Assembly: GCA_000526575.1 (NCBI GenBank) | Contig: JAGI01000002.1 | Coordinates: 248,001-312,000 of the forward strand | Direction: 5' to 3' | DNA length: 64,000 nucleotides | Origin: Clostridium sp. 12(A) | GTDB taxonomy: Bacteria; Bacillota; Clostridia; Lachnospirales; Lachnospiraceae | Shown: in pieces, positions 6,374-15,889 of the stretch | How the letters are laid out: each line of letters begins with the position of its first letter | How positions within the stretch are numbered: position 1 is the first letter of the stretch | Made by a program: the position numbers and the translations under genes | Notes under the pieces: generated by a model | Told to the model about the DNA's origin: nothing | The model's input: only the letters and a program-made list of their open reading frames with translations | The model's database searches: none

Positions 6374-9025
6374 TTAAAATCCCCATGGTCCAAACACTCC
6401 ACCTGGAGTCTGGGGTACATATCCTGGCGGGGACTGACTGGGCCTGTCTTCTCCTGCTTCAGGAACTTCCGTATCATTGCCCGGTGGTATGATAAAGGAA
6501 TTTGCGGAATGGATGGTACAATAGCCAGGCATTGCATATTTCGAATCATCAGTAGCTGTTTCATCTCCGGAAGGGAGTGCGATAAATACTGCGGTGGTCC
6601 GTACTGGGCAGTAAGGAGTTGGAAGCTTGTGGGAAACAGAGCAAACCGTTGCCCTTACATGATTGTTGCATACTTCCGTAGGAACTGTCCCTTTTGCAAA
6701 ATATTCTGTATATACGGCATTGCCTCTGGGATCATCGGTACAGACACCTGTAACAGCAAGTTTTCCTGATTTTCTGCAAATCTGGGCCGTTTCAACACTG
6801 TCCGGGACTGGAAAGCCGGGATCTGACATGCCCTCGTGAACCCGGGTCATTATTTTGCGCCAGATTGCCTTATGAAACGAGGTACCACCATTTTGTTTGG
6901 TAAGCTTTTGATTGTCATCACATCCGCCCCAGATACCAGCAGTATAGTAGGGAGAGTATCCCACGAACCAGATATCATTATTCGCTGACGTAGTTCCGCT
7001 TTTTCCAGCCGCAGACATACCAGGTATGCTGGCAGCCGTACTGGTTGAAGACGGGCCGTTGCTTGAAAACTTCCTGCTGCTTTTCATGGAGTCTGCCATA
7101 GCATCTGTCAGGAGAAACGCAGTAGAGTCCTTTAACACCCGGTGGGTTTCCGGCTTGTTTTCAATCAGGATCTTTCCGTCGTGATCCAGAATCTTTGTGA
7201 AAAATACAGGCTTTGTATAAACGCCGCCGTTTGCCACAGTAGCAAAAGCTCCGGTCAGCTCCAGGTTAGAAACGCCCTTTGTAATACCTCCAAGTGCAAG
7301 GGCCGGATTAAAATCTGTATCCGTAAGGGACGTAATTCCAAAGTTTTTGGCATATTCCACTCCAAGCTGAGGCGTAACGGTCTCCATCAAGCAGCGGACT
7401 GCAACAATATTCATGGAGTAGACGATACCATCCCTTATGCTTGAATATCCCTGATAGCCAGAGCTATACCAGTTGGAAAATGTTTTATTACCTACCTTAT
7501 AAAGTGAATCGTAGTAAACGGTTCCTAACGTTGCACCGCTTGTATCCATAGCAGGCGCAAACGAAGTAAGAATCTTAAAGGTAGAACCAGGCTGACGAAA
7601 CGTGCCGGTGGCCCGGTTTAAAGTGAGGCTGGCGACCTTTGGACCTCTTCCTCCGCTGATTGCCTTTACTTCACCGGTATGTTGGTCCATAAGGACAAAG
7701 GAAGCCTGAGGTTCCAGGGTCTTATGGAGCCGTTCCCCGATAATGGTATCCCCGTCTTTGACTACTTCTGCCTTGTAATCATTGATATCCGCATTGATTT
7801 CATCCTCATTATTATAAAGGCCGTCAAATTGTTGATTCTTAATCTCCTTATGAAAGCTTAAGACGTTTTTGTCAGAATAATGCTTGGTGGTGCCATCCTT
7901 ATGAGTAACGGAAAGACGGTATTCAATGGAATAGCGGGCAGCCGAATAATTCTCCGGATTGTTGATTTCTTCATCCACAATGGACTGAATATTAGGGTCC
8001 TGGGTGGTATAAATGGAAAGTCCACCGCTGTAGAGCATGTTGTGGGCCTGTGTTTCCGTATATCCAAGCTCTGATTTCATGGCCTGAATGACCTGCTCTA
8101 CAAGCTCATCGGTAAAGTAGCTATAGGGAGTGGAAGTTTCCTTGGCAGCCGTGTCCACATTTTGGATTCTGGAATAGACATCATCGGCCAAAGCCTTTTC
8201 TTCCTCATCGTTTGAAATATAGCCTTGGTCATTCATATATTGAAGAATTACCTTCCGCTTGGCAGCGTTGGCCTTTTGTTCTGAAATTGGGTTAAATTTA
8301 GAAGGATTCTGTGTAATTCCAGCCAAAACAGCACATTCTGACAGGGATAAATCCTTTACATCCTTATTAAAATATCTCTTTGCGGCTACCTTTACGCCCA
8401 GGGTGTTATTGCCCAGATTAATGGTGTTTAAATAATTGGTAATAATCTGTTCCTTTGACATGGCACCGTCAAGCTTGACCGCTAAATACCATTCCTGAAA
8501 CTTACGTTCCAGCCGCTCTCCGAAGCTTTTTTCCATGCCGCCGCCAAATACACTGTTCTTAATCAGCTGCTGGGTGATGGTGCTGCCTCCACCTGCGGAA
8601 GAATCGCCAGTCAGAACACCTCTTATGGCCCGGAGTATGGACCGTAAGTCAATGCCGTTGTGCTCCCAGTACCTGGAATCTTCATAGGCTACGAATGCAT
8701 TTATTAAATTCTTTGGAAGTTCCTCATAAGTAGCTTCCTCTCTGTTAGAACCAGCTGTAACCAGGGTTTCTGTTACATTGCCTGCGCTGTCATAGACGGT
8801 GGAAGCGTATTCATTAGGTACGATTGTAGAGATATCTACATTAGGAGTATTGTCTATGATTCCTTTTACCATGCCGATTCCCACACTGGCAGCTACAATA
8901 CCGCCGAATAAGCATAGTACAAATAGACTTTTTATAAAAGCCAGAAAAACCTTGGTGGTATATTTCCTTGCTTTTGAATTGGCAGATCGAATTTTCTTCT
9001 CTGTCGCGTGTTTGCCGTAATTCAT
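6374..9025 (-). CDS. Class A penicillin-binding protein (PBP1a-like)
   Basis: This 883-aa bifunctional peptidoglycan synthase has a basic N-terminus and one membrane anchor (about residues 27-55). The glycosyltransferase domain carries catalytic Glu115 in EDSRYWEHNG and the GGSTITQQLIKN motif. The transpeptidase domain has the nucleophile Ser481 in STFK, SMN at 537-539 and KSGTT at 675-679. The tail is rich in proline and glycine (last 40 residues), as in many clostridial PBP1 proteins. It polymerises and cross-links glycan strands outside the membrane. Start ATG at 9025 follows AAAGGAGGT. Confidence 0.95.
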   Translation of the reverse strand: MNYGKHATEKKIRSANSKARKYTTKVFLAFIKSLFVLCLFGGIVAASVGIGMVKGIIDNTPNVDISTIVPNEYASTVYDSAGNVTETLVTAGSNREEATYEELPKNLINAFVAYEDSRYWEHNGIDLRSILRAIRGVLTGDSSAGGGSTITQQLIKNSVFGGGMEKSFGERLERKFQEWYLAVKLDGAMSKEQIITNYLNTINLGNNTLGVKVAAKRYFNKDVKDLSLSECAVLAGITQNPSKFNPISEQKANAAKRKVILQYMNDQGYISNDEEEKALADDVYSRIQNVDTAAKETSTPYSYFTDELVEQVIQAMKSELGYTETQAHNMLYSGGLSIYTTQDPNIQSIVDEEINNPENYSAARYSIEYRLSVTHKDGTTKHYSDKNVLSFHKEIKNQQFDGLYNNEDEINADINDYKAEVVKDGDTIIGERLHKTLEPQASFVLMDQHTGEVKAISGGRGPKVASLTLNRATGTFRQPGSTFKILTSFAPAMDTSGATLGTVYYDSLYKVGNKTFSNWYSSGYQGYSSIRDGIVYSMNIVAVRCLMETVTPQLGVEYAKNFGITSLTDTDFNPALALGGITKGVSNLELTGAFATVANGGVYTKPVFFTKILDHDGKILIENKPETHRVLKDSTAFLLTDAMADSMKSSRKFSSNGPSSTSTAASIPGMSAAGKSGTTSANNDIWFVGYSPYYTAGIWGGCDDNQKLTKQNGGTSFHKAIWRKIMTRVHEGMSDPGFPVPDSVETAQICRKSGKLAVTGVCTDDPRGNAVYTEYFAKGTVPTEVCNNHVRATVCSVSHKLPTPYCPVRTTAVFIALPSGDETATDDSKYAMPGYCTIHSANSFIIPPGNDTEVPEAGEDRPSQSPPGYVPQTPGGVFGPWGF

Positions 9026-9047
9026 AGGAAACCTCCTTTACCGGTTC

Positions 9048-9076
9048 ATTATACCAAAAATTGTATAGCAATTCAA
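9048..9076 (-). promoter_or_regulatory. SigmaA promoter for the PBP gene
   Basis: On the minus strand, TTGAAT (9071-9076) and TATAAT (9048-9053) are 17 bases apart, just upstream of the PBP start at 9025. Confidence 0.7.
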
Positions 9077-9121
9077 CACTTACCATTTTCGGAGAAAAAA
9101 TGGGGAAATATACATGCAGGC

Positions 9122-9150
9122 TTGATTGGTGACACAATTTTAGTTATAAT
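9122..9150 (+). promoter_or_regulatory. SigmaA promoter for the YigZ gene
   Basis: TTGATT (9122-9127), 17-base spacer, TATAAT (9145-9150), ending 37 bases before the YigZ-family start. It is divergent from the PBP promoter. Confidence 0.65.
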
Positions 9151-9186
9151 GAGAGAAAATTTCCGAGATCAGGAAATAAGGAAGAA

Positions 9187-9855
9187 ATGAGGATGCTTAT
9201 GAGAAACGCTTACCGGATTTTATATGAAGGAGCAGTGGGAGAGATTACAGAGAAAAAATCCCGTTTTATTGCAACGTTCCGGCCGGTAAAAACAGAAGAG
9301 GAAGCAGCGGCTTTCATTGATGAGCTTAGGAAGAAATATTGGGATGCCAGCCATAACTGCTATGCCTGGATCATAGGAAAGAACGGGGAAGAAAAACGTT
9401 CCAGTGATGACGGAGAACCCAGCCAGACGGCGGGAAAGCCCATGTTAGATGTTCTGGAACGAGAGAATATCGTCAATATCTGTGTGGTGGTGACCCGTTA
9501 TTTCGGAGGAACTCTCTTAGGGACAGGCGGCCTTGTAAGAGCTTATTCCAGTGCTGTAAAGGAAGGACTGAATGCCTGTACGGTGCTTACCATCGAACCG
9601 GCAAAAAAAGTTTCCATCCTGACAGATTATAATGGAATTGGTAAAATACAGTACATTCTTGGCCAGTTGGATATGAAAACGCTGGAAAGTAATTATACGG
9701 ACCGGGTGGAACTCATTGTACTTGTGCCGGATGAGAAGCTTGGCAAATTAAATGCCGAAATTACAGAGGCTACCAGCGGAAAAGCTGTGATGACTGAATT
9801 ATTTGAAGTCTATTACAGCATACTGAATAAGGAAGTGATTCTGTTTGAGGAATAG
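9187..9855 (+). CDS. YigZ / IMPACT family protein
   Basis: This protein of about 222 aa has the UPF0029 N-terminal core: KSRFIATFRPVKTEEEA, then DASHNCYAWIIG, then SSDDGEPSQTAGKPM and VTRYFGGTLLGTGGLVRAYS. The C-terminal DUF1949-type ferredoxin-like domain covers about residues 140-215. Bacterial YigZ proteins are linked to translation, but their reaction is not established. The start may be ATG 9187 or ATG 9199; both are close to AAGGAAG. Confidence 0.88.
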   Translation: MRMLMRNAYRILYEGAVGEITEKKSRFIATFRPVKTEEEAAAFIDELRKKYWDASHNCYAWIIGKNGEEKRSSDDGEPSQTAGKPMLDVLERENIVNICVVVTRYFGGTLLGTGGLVRAYSSAVKEGLNACTVLTIEPAKKVSILTDYNGIGKIQYILGQLDMKTLESNYTDRVELIVLVPDEKLGKLNAEITEATSGKAVMTELFEVYYSILNKEVILFEE

Positions 9856-9887
9856 GAACGTTCCTATAAAAAAACAAGAAAAAAATC

Positions 9888-9916
9888 TTGCAATATGAAA
9901 AGCTGGATGTTATACT
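9888..9916 (+). promoter_or_regulatory. SigmaA promoter for typA
   Basis: TTGCAA (9888-9893), 17-base spacer, TATACT (9911-9916). It starts a leader of about 160 bases before typA, which contains a terminator-like hairpin. Confidence 0.6.
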
Positions 9917-9940
9917 TGCTAATTGTGATAATGTTAATGG

Positions 9941-9972
9941 AACTAAGGGCAAAAATGTCCTTAGTTTTTTAT
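9941..9972 (+). terminator. Terminator-like hairpin in the typA leader
   Basis: An 8-bp stem AACTAAGG / CCTTAGTT (9941-9948 with 9959-9966) is followed by TTTT. It lies downstream of the promoter at 9888-9916 and upstream of typA, so it could end readthrough, act as an attenuator, or define a short leader RNA. Confidence 0.55.
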
Positions 9973-10078
9973 GATATAGGATAGCAGAACCTGTATTATA
10001 AAAAGGTTCTCTGGCACTGTGCTTTTTGACGGCTGGGGGGCATTCTTTGTTGAAAGAAGAGAAAGAAGAGTACATTTT

Positions 10079-11920
10079 ATGAAGATGAAAAGAGAAGACG
10101 TAAGAAATGTGGCAATTATTGCCCACGTCGACCACGGTAAAACCACATTAGTAGATGCCTTGTTAAAGCAAAGCGGTATTTTCCGTGAAAATCAGGAAGT
10201 TATGGAGCGCGTCATGGACTCCAATGATATTGAACGAGAGCGTGGAATCACGATTCTGTCAAAAAATACAGCAGTTCACTACAAAGATACCAAAATCAAC
10301 ATCATTGATACACCTGGACATGCCGATTTCGGTGGAGAAGTAGAACGAGTTTTAAAGCTTGTTAACGGTGTTGTTCTAGTCGTTGATGCTTATGAAGGTG
10401 TTATGCCTCAGACAAAGTTTGTACTTAGAAAAGCGTTAGAGCTGGGACTTTCCGTCGTTACCTGTATCAATAAAATTGACCGTCCGGAAGCAAGAGCAGA
10501 AGAAGTTGAGGAAGAAATCTTAGAGCTTCTTATGGATCTTGATGCGACTGAAGAGCAGCTTGACTGCCCATTTGTTTACGCATCTGCGAAATCAGGATTT
10601 GCGAAAAAGACTCTGGATGACCCATCAGAGGATATGGCTCCTTTATTCCAGACCATTATCGACCAGATTCCAGCACCAGAAGGTGATCCGGATGCTTCTA
10701 CTCAGCTATTAATCAGTACTATCGATTACAATGAGTATGTAGGCCGTATTGGTGTAGGTAAAGTGGATAACGGCAAAATTCGTGTCAATCAGGACTGTGT
10801 TATCGTAAATCATCATGAACCTGACAAATTCCGCAAGGTTAAAGTAGGTAAGCTTTATGAGTATGAAGGCTTAAATAAAGTAGAAGTACAGGAAGCCTCC
10901 ATCGGTGCAATCGTAGCCATCTCTGGTATTGCTGATATCCATATCGGTGACACCCTCTGCTCGACAGAGAATCCGGAAGCTATCCCATTCCAGAAGATTT
11001 CTGAGCCTACCATTGCTATGAACTTTATTATCAATGACAGCCCTCTCGCTGGACAGGAAGGAAAATTCGTAACCTCCCGTCATATCAGAGAGCGTCTGTT
11101 CAGAGAATTAAATACAGACGTCAGCCTTCGTGTAGAAGAGACAGATTCTCCGGACAGCTTTAAGGTATCCGGTAGAGGAGAGCTTCACTTATCTGTTTTA
11201 ATCGAAAACATGAGAAGAGAAGGCTTTGAATTCGCAGTTAGTAAGGCAGAGGTTCTCTATCATTATGATGAGAGAAATCAGAAGCTTGAGCCTATGGAAA
11301 TCGCTTACATCGATGTTCCCGAAGAATTTACCGGAGCTGTTATTCAAAAGCTTACCAGCCGTAAGGGTGAGCTTCAGGGCATGAGTCCTGCCAACGGCGG
11401 CTATACAAGACTGGAAATCTCCATTCCTTCCAGAGGTCTTATTGGTTACCGTGGGGAATTCATGACAGATACTAAGGGAAATGGTATTATGAATACTGCT
11501 TTTGACGGTTATGCACCATTTAAGGGAGAAATCTCTTACAGAAAGACCGGTTCCTTAATCGCTTATGAATCAGGAGAATCCATTACCTATGGTCTTTACA
11601 ATGCTCAGGAAAGAGGTACTCTTTTCATTGGCGCAGGTGTAAAGGTTTACTCTGGTATGGTTATCGGACAGAATCCAAAGGCAGAAGACATGGAAATCAA
11701 TGTCTGCAAATCCAAAAAGCTGACCAACACTCGTTCTTCTGGTGCAGACGATGCTCTTAAGCTGACTCCTCCAAGAGATATGAGCTTAGAGCAGTGTCTT
11801 GATTTCATTGATACCGATGAGCTTTTAGAGATCACTCCTGTAAGCCTTCGTATCAGAAAAAAGATTCTTGACCCGACCGTAAGAAAAAGAACAACTGCAA
11901 ATAAAAAATCTTTAGGTTAA
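10079..11920 (+). CDS. typA: Ribosome-associated GTPase TypA/BipA
   Basis: This 613-aa translational GTPase has P-loop HVDHGKTTL, switch region [25 protein letters not shown], and NKIDRPEAR, followed by EF-G-like domains and the TypA-specific C-terminal domain ([19 protein letters not shown]). It binds the 70S ribosome and aids assembly or stress-dependent translation. The open frame begins 20 codons earlier at a GTG, but ATG 10079 gives the usual family length and N-terminus ([14 protein letters not shown]). Confidence 0.95.
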   Translation: MKMKREDVRNVAIIAHVDHGKTTLVDALLKQSGIFRENQEVMERVMDSNDIERERGITILSKNTAVHYKDTKINIIDTPGHADFGGEVERVLKLVNGVVLVVDAYEGVMPQTKFVLRKALELGLSVVTCINKIDRPEARAEEVEEEILELLMDLDATEEQLDCPFVYASAKSGFAKKTLDDPSEDMAPLFQTIIDQIPAPEGDPDASTQLLISTIDYNEYVGRIGVGKVDNGKIRVNQDCVIVNHHEPDKFRKVKVGKLYEYEGLNKVEVQEASIGAIVAISGIADIHIGDTLCSTENPEAIPFQKISEPTIAMNFIINDSPLAGQEGKFVTSRHIRERLFRELNTDVSLRVEETDSPDSFKVSGRGELHLSVLIENMRREGFEFAVSKAEVLYHYDERNQKLEPMEIAYIDVPEEFTGAVIQKLTSRKGELQGMSPANGGYTRLEISIPSRGLIGYRGEFMTDTKGNGIMNTAFDGYAPFKGEISYRKTGSLIAYESGESITYGLYNAQERGTLFIGAGVKVYSGMVIGQNPKAEDMEINVCKSKKLTNTRSSGADDALKLTPPRDMSLEQCLDFIDTDELLEITPVSLRIRKKILDPTVRKRTTANKKSLG

Positions 11921-11931
11921 TCTGTAATATC

Positions 11932-11993
11932 ATGGGGAATGCTGACGTTCATCGCCGAGAAAACGGTGTTGGACCAGCATTCCCCATTATTTT
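11932..11993 (+). terminator. Terminator after typA
   Basis: A 13-bp perfect stem (11932-11944 with 11975-11987) is followed by TATTTTTTG. The loop is 30 bases and may hold a small secondary stem. Confidence 0.8.
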
Positions 11994-12122
11994 TTGTGCA
12001 TTATGCCTGGTCCTGTCGATATTTTTGGATTGTTTTATATCATTTTTGTGTGTTCTGCCTCATAAATTTAATAATAGCTGTGAAGCGTATTAGCAAATAA
12101 GTGAAAGAAGAGGAGAAATACA

Positions 12123-12749
12123 ATGTCAGAAAAAATGATTGAAAACAACAAAGTAAGCGTTATCGGGGAGATTGTCTCCGGCTTCACCTTTAGCCATGAG
12201 GTGTTTGGAGAAGGATTCTATATGGTGGATCTGGCAGTAAACCGTTTAAGCGATCAAGCTGATGTCATACCTCTCATGATTTCAGAACGCCTGATTGATG
12301 TCAATGGAGATTACTCTGGATGTACAATCGAGGCAGTTGGACAGTTCCGTTCATACAATCGCCATGAAGGAACGAAAAACCGCCTGGTGCTTTCTGTGTT
12401 TGTAAGAGAGATCCATTTTATGGAAGAATTTACCGATTATACAAAGACCAATCAGATTTTACTGGATGGATACATATGTAAAGCTCCCATCTATAGAAAG
12501 ACTCCCCTTGGAAGGGAAATCGCTGATTTGCTGCTGGCAGTGAACCGGCCCTATGGAAAATCCGATTACATACCCTGTATTGCATGGGGAAGAAATGCCA
12601 GATATGCTTCCGGTTTTAACGTAGGCACCAGAGTTAAGGTATGGGGCAGGGTTCAAAGCAGGGAGTATACCAAAAAATTAAGTGAGACAGAATGTGAAAA
12701 GCGCATTGCTTATGAAGTCTCCGTTAGCAAACTGGAATGTACAGAGTAA
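12123..12749 (+). CDS. Tandem OB-fold single-stranded DNA-binding-like protein
   Basis: This 208-aa protein appears to hold two SSB/PriB-type OB folds. The first spans about residues 8-105 (NKVSVIGEIVSGFTF ... ERLIDVNGDYSGCTIEAVGQFRSY). The second spans about 110-205 (ILLDGYICKAPIYRKTPLGREIADLLLAVNRPYGKSDYIPCIAWG ...), which has a typical SSB beta hairpin pattern. There is no acidic C-terminal tail, so it is not the replicative SSB. A role in binding single-stranded DNA is inferred from the fold. It stands alone in its own transcription unit, with start ATG 12123 after GAAGAGGAG. Confidence 0.7.
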   Translation: MSEKMIENNKVSVIGEIVSGFTFSHEVFGEGFYMVDLAVNRLSDQADVIPLMISERLIDVNGDYSGCTIEAVGQFRSYNRHEGTKNRLVLSVFVREIHFMEEFTDYTKTNQILLDGYICKAPIYRKTPLGREIADLLLAVNRPYGKSDYIPCIAWGRNARYASGFNVGTRVKVWGRVQSREYTKKLSETECEKRIAYEVSVSKLECTE

Positions 12750-12787
12750 AAACTGTGACTCATATATTAAGAAAATGGTAAGAAAAC

Positions 12788-12816
12788 TTGCAAAAGTTTT
12801 AAAATTATGATACTAT
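12788..12816 (+). promoter_or_regulatory. SigmaA promoter before the adenosyltransferase gene
   Basis: TTGCAA (12788-12793), 17-base spacer, TACTAT (12811-12816), located 60 bases before the start. Confidence 0.6.
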
Positions 12817-12876
12817 AAGCAGGTTCTAACGTAATATGTATGTTATTGCATTTTAGCTGTTATGAGGTGCGAAAGG

Positions 12877-13383
12877 ATGAATAGAGGTACGATACAAGTA
12901 ATATGCGGCGAAGGAAAAGGAAAGACCACAGCTGCATTTGGTATGGGAATCGAAGCTCTTATGAAAAACAGGAGTGTTATCATTATACAGTTTTTAAAAG
13001 GCTGTACCGGAAGGGGTTCCCTTGATATTATCAAGCGCCTGGAACCGGAGATGAAGATATTCCGTTTCGAAAAAAGTGATGGTTTCTTTGAAAATCTGTC
13101 AAAGGAAGAGCAGGAAGAGGAGCGGATGAACATCCGCAATGGTCTTAATTTCGCCAGAAAAGTCCTCTCCACAGGGGAATGCGATTTACTGATCCTCGAT
13201 GAGATTCTTGGAATACTGGACCAAAACATTGTAGAGGCTGAGGAGCTGATCCGCCTGTTACAGTCAAAGGTTGATGACATGGAGGTCATATTGACCGGTA
13301 AGGTATTTTCCAAAGAGATGGAACCTTATGTTGACAGCATTTTGGAAATCAATCATGTTAAAGTTGACAACACAAAACAATAA
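12877..13383 (+). CDS. Cob(I)alamin / cobyrinate adenosyltransferase, CobA/BtuR family
   Basis: This 168-aa protein has the family P-loop GEGKGKTTAAFG at residues 10-21, QFLKG, and the Walker-B-like LLILDEILGILD. The family transfers the 5'-deoxyadenosyl group of ATP to reduced corrinoids. ATG 12877 is preferred because GAGGTG lies 7 bases upstream; an ATG at 12862 precedes that site. No other cobalamin gene is nearby, so a salvage role is likely. A long ORF on the opposite strand is a shadow of this gene. Confidence 0.85.
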   Translation: MNRGTIQVICGEGKGKTTAAFGMGIEALMKNRSVIIIQFLKGCTGRGSLDIIKRLEPEMKIFRFEKSDGFFENLSKEEQEEERMNIRNGLNFARKVLSTGECDLLILDEILGILDQNIVEAEELIRLLQSKVDDMEVILTGKVFSKEMEPYVDSILEINHVKVDNTKQ

Positions 13384-13404
13384 TGATAGTATGGTAACAT
13401 ACAT

Positions 13405-13578
13405 AATAGAGTAGAGGTTGCGTTGCTTATTAGTACTCTGTCCGATGTATCAGGTACAGATGAGGGCAGAGGGAAGGAAGAGACGCCGAAGTTCGGTACG
13501 TCCTGAGCGTATCCGTTCTGGGCATATGGTTAAGAGCCATATGACTGTCATCCAAGTTGGATGGGGAGCTACTTAAAG
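13405..13578 (+). promoter_or_regulatory. Lysine riboswitch (L box) upstream of dapA
   Basis: The leader contains landmark L-box segments: GTAGAGGTTGCG (13411-13422), AGTA, AGGGAAGGAAGAGACGCCGAAG, and the closing TGGATGGGGAGCTAC whose CTAC (13569-13572) can pair with GTAG (13411-13414). Known L-box aptamers bind lysine and repress lysine and diaminopimelate genes. The downstream terminator and the dapA gene agree with this. No covariance search was run. Confidence 0.85.
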
Positions 13579-13608
13579 AGAGATGATATTACCAAATTCT
13601 GCACTTTA

Positions 13609-13638
13609 AGAGCTGACCCTGCTGTCAGCTCTGTTTTT
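13609..13638 (+). terminator. Riboswitch expression-platform terminator
   Basis: AGAGCTGAC (13609-13617), 6-base loop, GTCAGCTCT (13624-13632), then GTTTTTTC. It lies between the L box and dapA, so lysine binding should favour this stem and stop transcription before dapA. Confidence 0.85.
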
Positions 13639-13776
13639 TCGTTTACAGCCATTCAAATGCGCCAGCCAATACACCTGGTGGCTTTTGGAGACTGCCTACA
13701 GGAAAACAGTAAGAAGGCTTTTTTGCCGGATGAAGGTTTACTATGTATGATGAAAATGGATCAGGAGGATGAGATC

Positions 13777-14661
13777 ATGGCAATTTTTGAAGGCGCCGGT
13801 GTTGCGCTGGTAACACCATTTAAGGAAAACGGAGAAGTAAACTACGAAAAGCTGGAAGAGCTGGTCGAGGAACAGATTGCAGGAGGAACGGATTCCATCA
13901 TAGCCTGTGGGACTACAGGAGAAGCTTCTACTATGACTCATGAGGAGCATGTGGATGTGATCAAATTCGTATGTGAGGTAACCAAAAAGAGAATTCCAGT
14001 AATTGCCGGAACAGGCTCTAATTGTACCGATACCGCAGTTTATCTGTCCCAGGAGGCTGAAAAATATGGTGCTGACGGACTTCTTTTAGTGTCTCCTTAC
14101 TATAATAAAGCAACTCAAAAGGGTTTGAAAATTCATTTTAAAACCATTGCTGATCAGGTAAAGATTCCTATTTTATTATACAATGTTCCTTCCAGAACCG
14201 GTGTGGATATTAAAGCAGAGACCATAGCTGATTTATGCCTGAATGTGCCGAATATTTTAGGCGTAAAGGAAGCAAGCGGCAATTTCTGTGCTATCGCAGA
14301 CTTAATGTACTTAACTGACGGAAAGGCTGACGTATATTCCGGCAACGACAATCAGATCGTACCTATCTTATCCCTTGGCGGAAAAGGTGTGATCTCAGTC
14401 CTTTCCAATGTGGCGCCTTCCCAGACTCATGAGATTTGCCAGGCTTATTTTGACGGTGATGTAAAGCGAAGTGCCAAATTACAGCTTGATGCCATTCCTC
14501 TGATCAATGCTCTCTTTTGTGAAGTGAATCCAATTCCAGTTAAGGCTGCCTTAAATTTAATGGGTAAGAATGCAGGACCGCTTCGACTGCCTCTTACAGA
14601 GATGGAACCGAAGAATCAGGAGTGTTTGAAAAAAACCATGATAGAGTATGGAATTTTATAA
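13777..14661 (+). CDS. dapA: 4-hydroxy-tetrahydrodipicolinate synthase
   Basis: This 294-aa class I aldolase-type enzyme condenses pyruvate with aspartate semialdehyde, the first committed step to diaminopimelate and lysine. It shows the CGTTGEA motif, the catalytic tyrosine in LLYNVPSRTG (Tyr135) and the Schiff-base lysine in GVKEASG (Lys164). ATG 13777 is 8 bases after AGGAGG; the longer open frame runs back into the riboswitch and is not coding. It is followed after 29 bases by dapB. Dipicolinate for spores also comes from this pathway. Confidence 0.96.
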   Translation: MAIFEGAGVALVTPFKENGEVNYEKLEELVEEQIAGGTDSIIACGTTGEASTMTHEEHVDVIKFVCEVTKKRIPVIAGTGSNCTDTAVYLSQEAEKYGADGLLLVSPYYNKATQKGLKIHFKTIADQVKIPILLYNVPSRTGVDIKAETIADLCLNVPNILGVKEASGNFCAIADLMYLTDGKADVYSGNDNQIVPILSLGGKGVISVLSNVAPSQTHEICQAYFDGDVKRSAKLQLDAIPLINALFCEVNPIPVKAALNLMGKNAGPLRLPLTEMEPKNQECLKKTMIEYGIL

Positions 14662-14690
14662 TCGGTAAAAGATATACTTAGGAGGAAAAC

Positions 14691-15449
14691 ATGATTAAGA
14701 TGATAATGCACGGCTGCAACGGGGCAATGGGACAGGTCATTACCGGGCTTGCAGCAGAAGAAAAGAATATTACGATTGTGGCAGGAATCGATCCACAGGA
14801 CAGGAAGAATGATTCCTATCCCGTATTCTCTTCCCTGGAAGAATGTGATGTTCCAGCTGATGTGATTGTTGACTTCGCTTCTGCCAAAGCAGTGGATGGA
14901 CTTCTTGACTATAGCAGGGACCATAAGATTCCTGTAGTGGTTTGTACCACTGGTCTGTCGGAAGAACAGATCAAAAAGATAGAAGAGACTTCTAATCATG
15001 TTGCAGTACTTCGGTCGGCCAATATGTCTCTGGGTGTAAATCTGCTTATGAAGCTGGTTAAGGAAGCTGCAGAAGTACTTGCTGTTGCTGGATTTGATAT
15101 TGAAATTTTAGAAAAGCATCATAATAAGAAGCTGGATGCTCCAAGCGGGACTGCGCTGGCGCTGGCAGATTCTATTAATGAAGCAATGGACCAGGAATAC
15201 CATTACGTTTATGACAGAAGTCAGGTAAGAAAAGCCAGAGATCGGAAAGAGATCGGAATTCAGGCGGTACGCGGTGGTACGATCGTAGGAGAGCATGATG
15301 TGATTTTTGCAGGAAAAGACGAAGTGGTTACCTTCAATCACACTGCTTATTCCAAGGCGATTTTTGCACAGGGAGCCGTATCTGCTGCAAAATTCCTGGC
15401 AGGAAAAGGACCGGGATTATATACCATGAAAGATGTAATCGAATCCTAA
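14691..15449 (+). CDS. dapB: 4-hydroxy-tetrahydrodipicolinate reductase
   Basis: This 252-aa protein has an N-terminal Rossmann motif (MHGCNGAMGQ), the DFASAKAV segment, and the catalytic EKHHNKKLDAPSGTA motif near residues 140-155. It reduces the DapA product using NAD(P)H. Start ATG 14691 follows AGGAGG. It is in an operon with dapA and so shares the lysine riboswitch. Confidence 0.96.
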   Translation: MIKMIMHGCNGAMGQVITGLAAEEKNITIVAGIDPQDRKNDSYPVFSSLEECDVPADVIVDFASAKAVDGLLDYSRDHKIPVVVCTTGLSEEQIKKIEETSNHVAVLRSANMSLGVNLLMKLVKEAAEVLAVAGFDIEILEKHHNKKLDAPSGTALALADSINEAMDQEYHYVYDRSQVRKARDRKEIGIQAVRGGTIVGEHDVIFAGKDEVVTFNHTAYSKAIFAQGAVSAAKFLAGKGPGLYTMKDVIES

Positions 15450-15525
15450 ATTTTCCAAAATTTTCCACTATAATTCATTCTGCCTTTACACATACTAATC
15501 GTAGAAAATGAAAGGAGAATGTATT

Positions 15526-15834
15526 ATGAAAAGAATAAAACCATATGTTATTGCCCTTCTTGTAATTATTACAGTTTTGTCTCTTTCCGCTTGCGGAACA
15601 ACAAAGAAAAACGGCGGTACTTCCGCAGCTACCACTGGAGCAACAACAACCACAGCAGCAGCTACTAAAATGGAATCTTCAACAGCAAAGGAAACTACAT
15701 CAGGAGCCGCTGGAGCAGGAACTGAAAGCACTGGAGTTGTGAATGGTGTTGTCAATGATGTAGAAAAAGGTGTGGACAAAATTACAGGCGAAAGCAATGG
15801 CCAGCCAACCACTGAGACTACAGTAGCGAAATAA
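15526..15834 (+). CDS. Small Thr/Ala-rich lipoprotein, unknown function
   Basis: This 102-aa protein has a lipoprotein signal peptide: MKRIKPY, a hydrophobic run to about residue 20, then lipobox LSAC. The mature part is low-complexity, rich in Thr, Ala, Gly and Ser, followed by a short segment (VVNGVVNDVEKGVDKITG). It would be tethered to the outer face of the membrane. The start is ATG 15526 after AAAGGAG. A long opposite-strand ORF here is a shadow caused by repetitive codons. Confidence 0.75.
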   Translation: MKRIKPYVIALLVIITVLSLSACGTTKKNGGTSAATTGATTTTAAATKMESSTAKETTSGAAGAGTESTGVVNGVVNDVEKGVDKITGESNGQPTTETTVAK

Positions 15835-15853
15835 ACTGGATTATAATGGAAAG

Positions 15854-15889
15854 AGCTTCAGGCAAAATTTTGTGCTTGAAGCTTTTTTT
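15854..15889 (+). terminator. Terminator after the lipoprotein gene
   Basis: A stem of about 11 bp with one mismatch (15854-15864 with 15872-15882) is followed by TTTTTTG. Confidence 0.8.

Noticed and set aside
12843-13313. 156-aa minus-strand frame over the adenosyltransferase gene
   Set aside because: Shadow of a gene with a clear P-loop and promoter; Ser/Phe-rich translation matches no family.
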